From: Saussurea involucrata
Lineage: Eukaryota > Streptophyta > Magnoliopsida > Asterales > Asteraceae
Direction of reading: 5' to 3'
NCBI GenBank assembly: GCA_033807775.1
Contig: CM066321.1
Span: 44,182,850-44,246,849, forward strand
DNA: 64,000 bases
Shown here: piece by piece, positions 1 through 9,794 of the stretch
Numbering within the stretch: the first letter of the stretch is position 1
Layout: every line of letters begins with the position of its first letter
The notes under the pieces: model-generated
Database searches by the model: none
Told to the model about the DNA's origin: nothing
Seen by the model: the letters and a program-made list of their open reading frames with translations, nothing else
Made by a program: the position numbers and the translations under genes

Positions 1-260
1 GACTTGCCAAAAAACCCACAATCTCGTTCATTTTGCAGAAATACCCAAAAATTTCATGGTGGGGCCCGCGATCGCGGGTCAGTGCCCACGTGGCACCCCT
101 GTTTGGCCAAAAGTCTCGCGGAGGCCCCCAAGATTGGTCGCGGTAGCCGCGGAGCCCCCCAACTATGGTCGCGGTACACTTTTGGCCCCTGTCCGCGGTG
201 GTCCCGCGGCAAACCGAAATTTACAATTTTGGCCCCTCCAGTTTGGGGCAAAAAAATTAC
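1..260. repeat. Left terminal inverted repeat of the MULE-like element
   Basis: GC-rich tract that matches the reverse complement of 8035-8295 with gaps and substitutions. It contains several sub-repeats built on GGTCGCGGT and CCGCGG. It may continue left of the window. Short open frames across it are not genes. Confidence 0.7.
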
Positions 261-481
261 ATTTTTGGTCCCTCTAGTTTTTAGGTTACCATTTTATGTA
301 GTTGAGGTTTTTAATGTATTGTTTCCTTTCCATTTTAATGTATTTAATATAGAAATTAATTAAAGAAAATGTTTTCCCCATTTTAAGTTATTTAATAGGG
401 AAATTAATTAAAAGATCAATTATTGCAAATCATCTTCCCAACCGAAACGAATACAGTGCAGGTAAACAAAGAAATCTATTA

Positions 482-1055
482 CTAGAAGGCGTCCTGGATT
501 CCAGTGATGAAGTTAACCTTTTCCTTGATCACGCCCTCCAATCCCGTGTAGTCCTCTTCGATTTCTTTTAGTTCCTCTTCTACTTCCTTAATCTGTCGTT
601 GCACCTCCCGAACGTGAGCCCTAGTCATGGCCAGTTCTCGTTTCTTCTCCGCTAGATACTCCATTTTCCCCTGCTGAATCCCCCTGTTATGGTTCCACAT
701 AACGTTTACCTTTTCGATATTGGCGTTCGCCTCATCAATGGATTTTTTTTACTAAGGGAGTAATTCGTTGACTTTGTGGAAGACCCGTCGGCTGGGTACA
801 GTGATACATTGGTGGGCTTTCCCTGTCATTATCGAAGTGGTAATTCTCCCATGCCATCTCCCAGTCTTCTGCCTCCTCAGCCGTGAATGGAAAATCGGCC
901 ACAGTTCGCCCATGGTTTTTCCACTCCTCGTCTGTTTCCGGTACCTTACAGGTACTCCGGCGAGCTCCATCTTTCAGTGGTTGGTAGGCTGCCGAACGTG
1001 AAGTTCCAGCCCCATTCGCCGACTTGTTCCCCCTTGATCTTGAACCTCCAGCCAT
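482..1055 (-). pseudogene. Small coiled-coil protein gene, frame broken (MULE cargo)
   Basis: Read on the minus strand, translation from the ATG at 1055 gives a Gly/Ser/Arg-rich start followed by an acidic tract (FTAEEAEDWEMAWENYHFD). The frame is lost near 735-770, and a second open stretch (700 to 482) encodes a heptad-rich helix with EKKREL and EVEEELKEIEEDY, ending in a stop at 482. Joining needs a frame change around an A-rich run at 743-752, so this copy is probably broken. A TATAAAAG-like motif lies upstream near 1100. I do not recognise the family. The helical tail resembles in style the plus-strand protein at 1581-1903, so the two may be distant paralogues. Function unknown. Confidence 0.45.
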
Positions 1056-1189
1056 AGTGTTATTCAAAGCGAGAGAATGTTTGTAAACGGTGTAGAGGGT
1101 ATAAAAGATAGATAGCAAGTTGTGAATTACTACTTCATCATGTCATTTACTTATAGAATGTATGTTCTTCATCAGGGATGTGGATATGG

Positions 1190-1455
1190 TCAAAGATTTC
1201 GTCTGAAAAGTTGCCTGCATGATTCGTCTGAATAGTTCACTGCAAGATTCGTCTGAAAAGAGCCTGCAAGATTCGACTGAAAGTAACTGCAAGATTCGTC
1301 TGCAAAAGGAAGTCTGCAACATACTGAAAAGTTGATGCAAGATTCGCCTGAAAAGGCAGCCTGCAAGATTCGTCTGAAAAGTTGATGCAAGATTCGCCTG
1401 AAAATACAGCCTGCAAGATTCGTCTGAAAAGTTGATGCAAGATTCGCCTAAAAAG
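1190..1455. repeat. 50-bp tandem repeat between divergent small genes
   Basis: The motif GCAAGATTCG(T/C)CTGAAAAG recurs about ten times. In the right part the period is exactly 50 bp (units start at 1334, 1384, 1434), each made of two ~24-bp half units. The left part is less regular. The array lies just upstream of a TATA box and in the intergenic space of two divergent small genes, so it could serve as an upstream control region. The minus-strand open frames across it are repeat artefacts. Confidence 0.85.
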
Positions 1456-1490
1456 TAGAAGGATTCTGTTAAGCCATTTGGTCCTTGTGG

Positions 1491-1500
1491 CTATAAATAC
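1491..1500 (+). promoter_or_regulatory. TATA box for the plus-strand small gene
   Basis: CTATAAATAC is a canonical plant TATA box placed about 90 bp before the ATG at 1581, with no other candidate between. It sits immediately downstream of the 50-bp repeat array. Confidence 0.55.
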
Positions 1501-1580
1501 CCGTGTTAGTTCCAATTGTATAGGTCACAACATCCATACAACATTTTCATATCATAATAGTATCGTCTATCACCAAACAA

Positions 1581-1903
1581 ATGGCATCGTCTTCTAACCC
1601 ATCGTCTACACCTGAAAAATGCCCGTGAAACTCCATATCGCGATAGCAGAAAGGGAAAAGGAGATAGACCAACTGACACAAGAGTGGAAACAAATGATGG
1701 CCAGGAAGGAAGCCCACTTGAAAAGGATCGAAGTGGAAGAAAATGAGATCAAAAGGATGAAAGGGGATATAAAAGATAGGGAGGCTCGTATTCGTCGAGA
1801 AAAAGAAGACATTCACCACATTATGCAAGACTTCGCAATTCTTCAAGCGAAGGTAACCGACAAGCAAAGTTGGATTGATCAATGTAAGGCAATTTTCCAG
1901 TAG
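1581..1903 (+). pseudogene. Small coiled-coil protein gene with a one-base frameshift near its start
   Basis: The first ATG after the TATA box (1581) opens a Ser/Pro-rich start that stops after 15 codons at 1626. A long frame from 1619 to the TAG at 1901 encodes about 94 residues, almost all charged heptads (AIAEREKEIDQLTQEWKQ, KRMKGDIKDREARIRREKE), a strong coiled coil. One extra A in the A-run at 1615-1619 would join the two frames, so a one-base deletion is the simplest reading. Alternatively the protein really starts at 1619. An AATAAA signal lies at 2062-2067. No family recognised; it resembles the tail of the minus-strand gene at 482-1055. Confidence 0.5.
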
Positions 1904-2194
1904 GTGGTGGTACGGGTGTTGCTTTAGTACTTTGTTGTTTATGTGTTGTTGTTTTGTGCTTTTCCAGTTTGACGTTGCTGTTTCGTTCCTTTCTTGTTTC
2001 TATGTTGTTGTTTCGTTCCTGGAGTTTTTATGTTGATGTTTTATGGTGAAGTTTGCTCATGAATAAAGGTCTTTCATTAGGCTGAAAAGTAGTCTTTAAG
2101 TAGTCTGAAAAGTGGTTCATATTAAAAATACAACTCATAGATGTCATACAAGATTATTTCATAACAAACACATACTAGTCAGTACAGTACAAAA

Positions 2195-2596
2195 TTATCC
2201 AAATTTGAGGCTACGGCAAGACGATGGTTTGGTTTTTGACAATCCGGGTCGACTTCTTACATGCTCTGGCGAGACGAGTCTCAAAGTGTTAAGCTCCACT
2301 TTCTCGATATACACTTCAATCACAGTATGGCCGTCAACATACTGACGTATGTTGGCTACATCTTCATCGGTACTCAATTCTACCAGTCCAGTCAAGAAGT
2401 CTGCATTCGGCCTCTTAAAATACAACCTATTATATTTTGGTTCTTCATAGTCCAGCTCTTTCATGATCTGTTCAAGCAGCTGCATAGAAAGATCATCCAC
2501 ATCTAACATGTCAACATATATTTCTAGACCACGGAAATAATGTCTTCTGGATGGTTTCGTGAAGTACCCACCATGGTGGACTTTCATGGTGAACAA
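2195..2596 (-). pseudogene. PB1-like domain, N-terminal remnant of a MULE transposase
   Basis: The translation contains KVHHGGYF, then YVDMLDVDDLSMQLLEQIMKEL and a tail with VYIEK. This order matches the PB1-like domain at the start of many plant MULE transposases (family knowledge). A likely splice acceptor (CCACAG) precedes the coding start at about 2596, and an in-frame ATG lies at 2587. After the domain the frame runs into low-information sequence and stops at 2195. No DDE catalytic region or zinc finger follows on this strand before 482. The transposase is therefore truncated here to its N-terminal domain. Confidence 0.7.
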
Positions 2597-3810
2597 CTGT
2601 GGATATGCATCTGTTGATGAACATTAATATAGTTAGGTCGTAGAACAACGGTACTAACAAGCAAAACCCAAAGAAACATACACACTAACCATATAACTCT
2701 TTGCCAGTGTCTGAAAGCGATTCAGATAAACGCCTAAAGCACCAAACATGAAGATTTGGGGATGCCATGTAAGAATACGTTAACGAATAATATGTTCCCA
2801 TGTATGTGTTTTACGACTAATCTAGCACGGGGTATTTATAGGCAAATATGGATGCCGGTTTGCGCTAAAAAGTATGAAAAACGTGTAAAGTATGAAAACG
2901 TGGAAAGTGAGTTGTGTTGTCCTATAATGCTTTTGTTTTGCTTCAAGTATTCATATGTGCAATAATTTAACAAAATAATAAACAAAATTATAACTTCAAG
3001 TTAAATACTTTAACAAAATAATTAACAAAGTTAACACTAAAAATAACAATCATTTAAGGTTACATAAACAACCTACTAATCTAACCGAAAGTACAATGCG
3101 AATAAATGGTCCCCACCATATGTATCCGATAGTTCATGGCCTCTCGTTCGGTTTGGGTTTCTGGTAAATCGACCACATCGCCGTCAATCAAAATGCTGGC
3201 GTGTCGACATACCCAGACACCGCAATCCGCATTCATCCCCTGCTGTTGCGGTGTATTCCTGGCGGTCCTATGACGGAAGTGCTCTGCCCTCTAGTGACGA
3301 CTATGGTCTGCGATCAGTCTAAATAACTTCGACAAATGATCCTTAAATATGCTAAGATGTTGCTTCAAAGCCATTTCTACGACACCGCTACGGGCGCTGT
3401 CATATATAGTCATCAACATACGATCAACCTCAAACACCCCGAGCACCCAATGTAGGGGATCAATGCAGATAGGGATGTACACCTGAAATATTACAATATT
3501 AGACAAATAGTTAGCAACAAGCAACTTAAATAAAATAGAAGTGAATTGATTTTCATACCGTATCGACGTCCGCCCAACTAACCCCTTCCACACCATTGCA
3601 GAGGTGATACACGAAGTCGGCACCTTGATTCTCCCGGACCATCAAGTCAAAGAAATTACTTATCATGATCGTCCACCTCGCGGATGGAAGACACATCCAC
3701 AATAGCATGCCGACCCAACAGTCGATATGCTATACATAAAAAATAGGTTGTTAGACATGTAATATAAAATATATTTGATTATATGACTATAGTTAAACTT
3801 AAATACTAAC

Positions 3811-4254
3811 CAAATCCTCAAGTTCAGACTCCAAAGGGTCACATGGCAGCAATATTTTGAAAAACCGGGGGGAAATGTCCAGGTTGGTGTAAAGGGTGTA
3901 TATCAGGTGAGGGAGGCCACCAGTCTGGCACATGTCCAATATCTATGACGTCGGAATGTGCCCTGGTGAACTCACCTTTCCCTTTCCCGCTTTCTTTCCC
4001 TTTCCCTGTCCCTTTCCTTTTCCTTTTCCCGCTGCCTTCACCTTTGGCACGACTTTCTTCGCAGGTGGCGGTGTGGTAGATTTTTGCCGTGTCCATGGGG
4101 AACCCCACCAGTGTGAACGTCTAGTCTCCCGAACCGGCATAGACGGTTCTGCCACCTCCGCCTGTGGATCTACCACATCCATCGGGTCAACGTCCGACTC
4201 CGAGAAGTGGTCATCGAGAACTTCCGGCAGATGGAAGTGCTCTCCCGACCCCAT
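3811..4254 (-). pseudogene. Lys/Gly-rich exon of the DUF1985-Ulp1 gene
   Basis: One frame gives an acidic start with DVDPMDVVDPQAEVAEPSMP followed by repeated GKGKG motifs. The neighbouring frame continues with VIDIGHVPDWWPPSPDIHP and reaches the donor at about 3811. The two frames overlap in the simple GAAAGGGAAA-like tract (3975-4035), where slippage is likely. It probably encodes a flexible linker ahead of the protease domain. Confidence 0.45.
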
Positions 4255-4329
4255 CGACTGAAAAATTAAGTTATTAGATGTTTTAAGGACAATTTCATCA
4301 TGTTCACAATTAAACCAAAACTACCAAAA

Positions 4330-5130
4330 TAACTTACAGTCTGCGGCTTGTAGGGTGGCGGTGTAACGTACGACGACCCCGGCATTTCCGGCCTGTAATA
4401 GTCTGTGTCCGATATCCCAAGGAGCTCCATGAATGATGGCGTGGATGTAGCAGAGCAAACCCCCTCGAATATCCCAAGCTGCATGACATTGGTCATCATA
4501 AGATTTTCAAAGTTAAGAACGAAAATATAACTATAACGAGGGTCGATCTATGTGACTTACACTGTTCGGGAATGATGTGGTGCCGAACGTCGAAATTGGG
4601 GGTGTATAACCCCCTGGCTCCATCATTCCAATCTGCATAACATTTTTCATTATAAGAGTTACAAAAGTAGGAATGAAAATATAACTATATTGGTTATTCA
4701 GTGTGACTTACAGTGTCCGGGAATGACGGATAGGATGTGGTGCCAAACGGCGGCATTTGGGATGTGTAACCCCCTGCCCCCGACATCCCGACCTGCGTGA
4801 CATTGATCATTATAAGAGTTACAAATTTAGGAACTAACATATAACTATAATGGTTACTCAATGTGACTTAAAATCTTCGGGAATAACAGATAGGATGTGG
4901 TGCCAAACGGAGGCATTTGGGATGTGTAACCCCCTGCCCCCGACATCCCGACCTGCGTGACATTGATCATTATAAGAGTTACAAATTTAGGAACTAGCAT
5001 ATAACTATAATGGTTACTCAATGTGACTTACAGTCTCCGGGAATGACGGGTAGGATGTGGTGGCAAACGTCGTCGGTGCCTCCTGTCCAAACGGAGAGGA
5101 GATCGGCGTCGTACTCGACAGCTAAAACAA
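4330..5130 (-). repeat. Tandem array of mini-exon plus intron units
   Basis: Five related units start (plus-strand left edges) at about 4337, 4560, 4711, 4871 and 5031; the last three steps are 151, 160 and 160 bp. Each carries a short minus-strand exon rich in Gly, Tyr, Thr and Pro, an acceptor ending CGCAG in the best-preserved units and a donor GTAAGT after the exon. In the unit at 4871 the donor GT reads TT, so that exon should no longer be spliced normally. The 4711 and 4871 units are the most alike. Confidence 0.75.
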
Positions 5131-5184
5131 ATTTGGAACGTAATATTAATATACAAACTAAAAGTTCGTGGCCGACAAATTAAG

Positions 5185-5600
5185 TTAAACACTAACCTGA
5201 ACAGCGCGAAACGCTTTGTTGAAGTCCTCCAGAGCTTGAAGACGCGTGTCTACACGCCCGTAGACGTAGTCGTACAGCTCGTCAACCTTATTATGATATG
5301 GGTCAGGAGGCGTAGCATGATGGGAGGAGGAAGGGAGCGCCTCATATCGATCGTGAGGCTTGGAAGAATGGTCAGGCCTCGCGTCATCTTCCTCATCTTC
5401 GTCAGATGAGGAATTGGGCCCAGATGAGGAACTGGACCCAGATGGGGAAGGAAAGGAACGTCGGACCCTCTTCGACCGTTGCCTTGCCGCCTGTCTGTCA
5501 ATAAAGGCCACGCTGTTTTTGTACCAAGGTGTGTCCCTCTCGACATCCGTAGGCAGAAGGTTTGCGAAAGGCGTAAGCGGCGACTAAATATATGGTAAAA
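5185..5600 (-). pseudogene. Serine/acid-rich exon of the DUF1985-Ulp1 gene
   Basis: Encodes a basic stretch (RQRSKRVRRSFP), a Ser/Asp/Glu-rich low-complexity tract and then a short helix (DELYDYVYGRVDTRLQALEDFNKAF) before a donor-like end near 5210. It links the DUF1985 part to the mini-exon array. No enzyme motif is visible; it is probably a disordered linker. Confidence 0.5.
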
Positions 5601-5839
5601 CACAAAAAATTTAATAAGCTGGACTAACGTAGGCAACATTGTAAACAAAGTAAAAAAACTTACATTTGTAGAATCTTTAAAGAACGAAAGGCAAGTCTGC
5701 CTATTTAGGGAAAGATCCCGGTCCCAACGGGTTCCCCTAATTAATATGTCGGTGCGCTTGGTGAAATTTTGAACGGAGATGGGAAACATCTCCAAGATCC
5801 ATATCTGGAATTACACAAGAAGAGCAAGTACGTAAAAAG

Positions 5840-6547
5840 GAAAGCCAAACAGTTTGTATGCATTGTTATTTATGTTATACCACTTATCTAACTTTGAAGG
5901 CGTATGTAAATCCACAAAGATTCATCTTGGCAAGTCGATCAACGTGTCTGGCGATGGCTCGGTGCATCTGTGTGTAGGTATGTGTCCAGATGTGGCTACC
6001 TCACGGATACCTGTTAAACAAATCCAAGTCCCCGACGACCCTAAGGACCGTCTCAGAAGTAGTCTGGCTCCACTCACGGCCCATGAAACCCATATCCACG
6101 ATCGCCACCAAGCATATATGGACAGCATCCTGGTCGCTTAGGGCACCAAGGCCTTGTTTAATCGTCTCCACGACTGTCCTCAGCCTCAAACGAGATGGTG
6201 ACACGCCAGGCCAAACCCTACGAACAAAGAAAATGTCTGCTAAGGGAGGAAGGGGGAGCCTCTCCAAAAGGTAGTCCTGTAGTTAGACAGAACTCATGAC
6301 GCCCAAACCGCATTGGATGCCCGAAGACATCAAAATACATCTCCTCCGGATCACCATTGGAGACCTCGACCCCTAGCTGTAGAAACATGTGGACTAGCGT
6401 GGGGTCGCTACCAGAATTGGTAAGATCCTGCCATGGACCGAAAGGTGTCCCTCTAAAGATCTCCTCAACGCTAGCTGCCTGATCACCTAATTCCGCGAAG
6501 CGTTGTCTCAACTCTACCATGTAGCCAACGCGGCACTTTAACGTCAA
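5840..6547 (-). pseudogene. DUF1985 domain section of the Ulp1-type gene
   Basis: Two overlapping frames carry the family signatures: FRGTPFGPW, MYFDVFGHPMRFGRHEFCLTTGL, then in the other frame RLPLPPLADIFF, SDQDAVHICLVAI and LDLFNRYPWGSHIW. The order is that of DUF1985 proteins. The switch of frame at about 6265-6285 coincides with a missing stretch between the first and second motifs, so an internal deletion is likely. The domain has no assigned activity. Confidence 0.65.
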
Positions 6548-6600
6548 GTCGATGTAAAAAAAATCGTCCTACATAGTCATTCACGAGTGTTATAGTTAGT
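6548..6600. other. Upstream flank of the DUF1985-Ulp1 gene
   Basis: Short AT-rich sequence between the first coding exon and the 215-bp repeats. No clear TATA box is seen. Confidence 0.3.
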
Positions 6601-7049
6601 GTTATATATAGATGCTTTTGCTTGTTTGGTTTATTGTGTTGATAATTATTTGTCTATTTTAGTTTTAGAAAAGAACCCACACAATCTATTGGACTTCTAG
6701 GTAGCAGGGGAATCACAAGGATTGCTTAAGTTCCCACATACCTTAGGGCTATTTACACCCGTTTGACAAAATCCAAATAGATATGTTGCGGTTTATTTTA
6801 TTTCAATATAACATTGTTATATATAAATGCTTTTGCTTGTTTGGTTTATTGTGTTAATAATTATTCGTCTATTTTAGTTTTCGAAAAGAAACCACTCAAT
6901 CTATTGGACTTCCAGGTAGTAGGGGAATCACAGGGATTGCTTAAGACCCCATATACCTTAGGGCTATTTACACCCGTTTGACAAAATCCAAATAGATATG
7001 TTGCGGTTTAATTTATTTCAATATAACATTGTTATATATAGATGCTTTT
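6601..7049. repeat. 215-bp tandem repeat, two copies plus the start of a third
   Basis: The phrase GTTATATATA(G/A)ATGC occurs at 6601, 6816 and 7031, exactly 215 bp apart. The copies share the inner text with CTATTGGACTTC, AGGGGAATCACA and GGGCTATTTACACCCG. The third copy is cut after about 19 bp. No gene in it. Confidence 0.9.
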
Positions 7050-7240
7050 GGCAAGAGGCCAAAATGAACTTGAGTGTGGCATGTGAAGCCAATTTAAATG
7101 TTTTTATATATTCATACCATTTACGGATCTTTCCATAAAATGTTGCATATACATATAAGGACTTTGGAAGTGTGAATTCCAAAATTCATTTATGAGTAGG
7201 AAACTCAAAAGAAAGATAAACAATTAAATAATTTAGTAAA

Positions 7241-7396
7241 GTTAGGGGACCTAAGTTGTCATTCACCAAAGTTTAGGGACCTAAGTTGTAATTTAGCAAA
7301 GTTTAGGGACCTAAGTTGTCATTCACCAAAGTTTAGGGACCTAAGTTGTCATTCACCAAAGTTTAGAGACCGAAGTTGTCATTCACCAAAGTTTAG
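7241..7396. repeat. 30-bp tandem repeat, about 5.2 copies
   Basis: Units of exactly 30 bp with the core TTTAGGGACCTAAGTTGTCA start at 7241, 7271, 7301, 7331, 7361 and 7391 (partial). There are no spacers, so this is a minisatellite and not a CRISPR array. Confidence 0.9.
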
Positions 7397-7399
7397 GAG

Positions 7400-7735
7400 A
7401 CCTATAATTAAACATATATTTTTATAAAAAACACTAACTTATTTATAAAAAAACACTAATTTTTTTATAAAAAACACTCAAACATTTATTTTTATAAAAA
7501 ACACTCATCTTTTTATATAAAAAAAACACTAACATATTTTTTTTATAAAAAAGACTCTAACATTTATTTTTATAAAAAACACTCATTTTTTTATTAAAAA
7601 AACACTAACATATTTTTTTATAAAAAACACTAACATTTATTTTTATAAAAAAACACTCATCTTTTTATAAAAAAAAACACTAACATATTTTTTTTATAAA
7701 AAACACTCTAACATCTATAATAAACACAACATTAT
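7400..7735. repeat. AT-rich ~40-bp degenerate repeats
   Basis: Repeated TTTTTATAAAAAACACT(C/A) phrases alternating with ACAT or CATC links, in about nine irregular copies. Low-complexity interior of the MULE-like element with no coding content. Confidence 0.75.
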
Positions 7736-8034
7736 AACATACAAATAACACATTCAAACATACAACAAAGTTAAAAAAAACTCTAACAACATACATATCA
7801 TATATTTTAAAATTTAAAATAACAACATAAAGGAAAACTACAACAAACATAAGAAAAACCTACCAAACTAGTAACACGTGTCATCTTCAAACCGAGCGCG
7901 TATTCCACACGACAAATTGAGAGAGTTTGGGAGAGAAAATTTCAAAGAGAAGTGGTGGCCGGATTGGGGTCCCCCACCCTCTCCTCTTATAGCCGTGGAT
8001 TAGGAGGGTGGGGGTTGGGATTGCCAATAATGAA
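7736..8034. other. Non-coding interior flank of the MULE-like element
   Basis: A-rich sequence up to about 7860, then mixed sequence to the right inverted repeat. I see no gene or motif I can defend. Confidence 0.3.
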
Positions 8035-8295
8035 ATTAGTGTTTCAACCCTAATGTGACACCTGGCGCAGAAATCCCGCGATCGCGGGTTCCACCGCGGG
8101 ACAGGGCCGAAAGTGCTTCCGCGGGAATAGTTGGGGGGGTCAAAACGGATGTCGCGGTATTCTTGAGGGGCCTCGGCGGAAGTTTTGACCAAAGTCAGAT
8201 GACACGTGGGCCCTGACCTGCGATCGCACGGCCCACCAAGGATTTTTTGGGTATTTTTGTAAAATGAGCGAGATTATGAGTATTTTTGTAAGTCA
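8035..8295. repeat. Right terminal inverted repeat of the MULE-like element
   Basis: Reverse complement of the left end with the shared GCGATCGC cores, CCGCGG blocks and the outer phrase CGAGATTATGAG. It ends near GTAAGTC at 8295, which pairs with GACTTGC at positions 1-7. Confidence 0.7.
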
Positions 8296-8321
8296 AAGTC
8301 AAATAATGAGTTTTTTAATTA

Positions 8322-8324
8322 AAT

Positions 8325-8358
<34 letters not shown>

Positions 8359-8360
8359 AA
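8322..8360. repeat. (CT)n(TA)n microsatellite
   Basis: A TCTCTC run followed directly by a TATATA run. The junction into AAAGAAGAATG resembles the start of small plant Helitrons. Confidence 0.85.
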
Positions 8361-9224
8361 GAAGAATGTAGGGGTGAGGGTTAAGCATAGGTTCCCACGA
8401 CCATTTATCTATTTTTCTACATTTTTTATTTATTTTAAATAAAAGTCACATATTAAATGTCCTCATTAATTACTAAACTTTTTTTTTTATAATTATTTCT
8501 TTTAACATGTTATATTTTTTTATCTTTTAGTAGGCTAACAATGCTTATAAATAAAAAATATTTTTAATATTGTATGTTTTTATTTATTTACATTTTTATG
8601 GATAAGCTAACAATAATTATGAATCAAAACTTATTTAATAAAATGAATTTTTTATTTATTTAATTTTTTGTTTTTCTTAATAAGTTAACAATTATTATAC
8701 AACAAAACTTTTATATTGTTTTATTCTATTAATAAGCTTACAAAACTTTTCATTTTTCATTTTATAATTTTATAAGATAGATACAATGCTTATAAGTCAA
8801 ATACTTATTTTAATAGGTTATATTTTTTTTATCTTTTAGTAGGCTAACAATACTTATAAATCAAAAATATTTTTAATATTGCATGGTTTTATTTCTTTAT
8901 ATTTTTATGGATAACCTAACGGTACTTATAAATCAAAACTTATTTAATAAAATATAGTTTTTATTTATTTACTTTTTTTGTTTTTCTTAATAAGTTAACA
9001 ATGATTATAAATCAAAACTTTTAAATTGTTTTATTTTTTTAGGAAGATACCAATGTTTTTATTCTTTCTTTTAGTAAGCTAACAATACTTATTTTAATAA
9101 ATTATGTTTTTTTTTGTCTTTTAGTAAGATAACAATTGCTTATAAATCAATTTTTTTAGTAAATTATATTAAACTTAATAATAATACTTGTATTCACAGC
9201 GTAAGGCGCAGTGCTATTACCTAG
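8340..9224 (+). mobile_element. Possible small non-autonomous Helitron
   Basis: The right end reads GCGTAAGGCGC, then GTGCTATTACCTAG followed by T, which fits a short GC hairpin placed before a Helitron CTAG end. The left end starts within TCTCTATATATA before AAAGAAGAATG, a Helitron-like start. The interior is AT-rich and holds two related ~300-bp blocks: the phrase TAGTAGGCTAACAAT recurs near 8528 and 8838. The left tip cannot be fixed inside the microsatellite. Ordinary AT-rich intergenic DNA is the alternative. Confidence 0.35.
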
Positions 9225-9683
9225 TTGAGAAATAAAAGTATTAGGATGACCGATAAACGTTAAGAATGAAGCAAATATAGACTTCTAAAAAAATCATATT
9301 TTGGGGTGTTTGGTTAAAAATGTTATTGTTCGAAAGAGTTCTTTAATAAATGATCAAACGACAGTGTTTTTTAACCGGTACAGATAGATATGGAAAAAAA
9401 ACTTGGCTTTTTGTAAAAGAAAAAAAAATCCTGTAAAAACTGATTGAATAAGCTATTTTGTATATCATGCCATCACTAGCATACAATCATGTATAGCTAA
9501 TTGAATAGGTTATGAACACCCGTTAAAAATCATTAAGATGCTCCCAACATTAACTATTTGTATAATAGGACTCAGAAAAGCTAGGTAAAAGATGGGACTT
9601 TTTATGTTATCAATATTTGATTATTTTAAGTTTATTACATAAGACACGTTCAAATAAAAAGTTCTAAAGTTATGCTTTTCTAA
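9225..9683. other. Intergenic sequence
   Basis: AT-rich unique-looking DNA. No gene, RNA or repeat structure found. Confidence 0.4.
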
Positions 9684-9694
9684 TTATAAACTTA

Positions 9695-9739
<45 letters not shown>

Positions 9740-9758
9740 ATATATATATATATATATA
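9684..9758. repeat. (AAAT)n followed by (TA)n microsatellite
   Basis: About thirteen TAAA units then a TATATA run. The TA run is split from its partner at 14405 by the Helitron, so it formed the target site. Confidence 0.9.
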
Positions 9759-9794
9759 TCTATACTACATATATAAGCATATACACCTAATGTC

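Larger units (their letters stand above)
3081..6547 (-). pseudogene. DUF1985 and Ulp1 (C48) protease-domain gene, multi-exon, broken
   Basis: A minus-strand gene running from a DUF1985 domain (6547 to about 5840) through spacer exons (about 5810-5660 and 5600-5210), a mini-exon array (5130-4320), a Lys/Gly-rich exon (4254-3811) and a C-terminal cysteine-protease region (3730-3081). Such proteins resemble SUMO proteases and are MULE cargo in plants. The protease part shows the His box (DPLHWVLGVFEV), the Asp (IYDSAR) and the Cys box (GMNADCGVWVC). Lesions: an in-frame TAG at 3291-3293 between the Asp and Cys boxes, and a frame jump around 6270 inside DUF1985. Introns at about 3482-3560 and 3731-3810 have GT-AG ends. 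Whether it ever cleaved SUMO cannot be told from sequence. Confidence 0.7.
1..8295. mobile_element. Mutator-like element (Ulp1-carrying MULE), left tip at or beyond the window edge
   Basis: The first ~260 bases and 8035-8295 are inverted copies of one GC-rich sequence that shares the core GCGATCGC and the phrases CATTTT, AAATACCCAAAAA and GGTGGG in the same order. Between them lie a PB1-like domain typical of plant MULE transposases, a DUF1985-Ulp1 gene and small coiled-coil genes. Ulp1-type genes are known cargo of plant MULEs (the Kaonashi group in Arabidopsis). No MULE catalytic domain or SWIM finger was found, so the copy looks non-autonomous. The target duplication cannot be read because the left end coincides with the window edge. 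A CACTA element is the main alternative, but no CACTA tip is seen. Confidence 0.65.

Noticed and set aside
1190..1515. Minus-strand proteins of 65-92 residues over the 50-bp repeats
   Set aside because: Their sequence is the repeat read in three frames (SDESC/FRRIL motifs); no independent coding signal.
7241..7396. Regular 30-bp repeats as a CRISPR array
   Set aside because: Units abut without spacers and the genome is a plant; it is a minisatellite.
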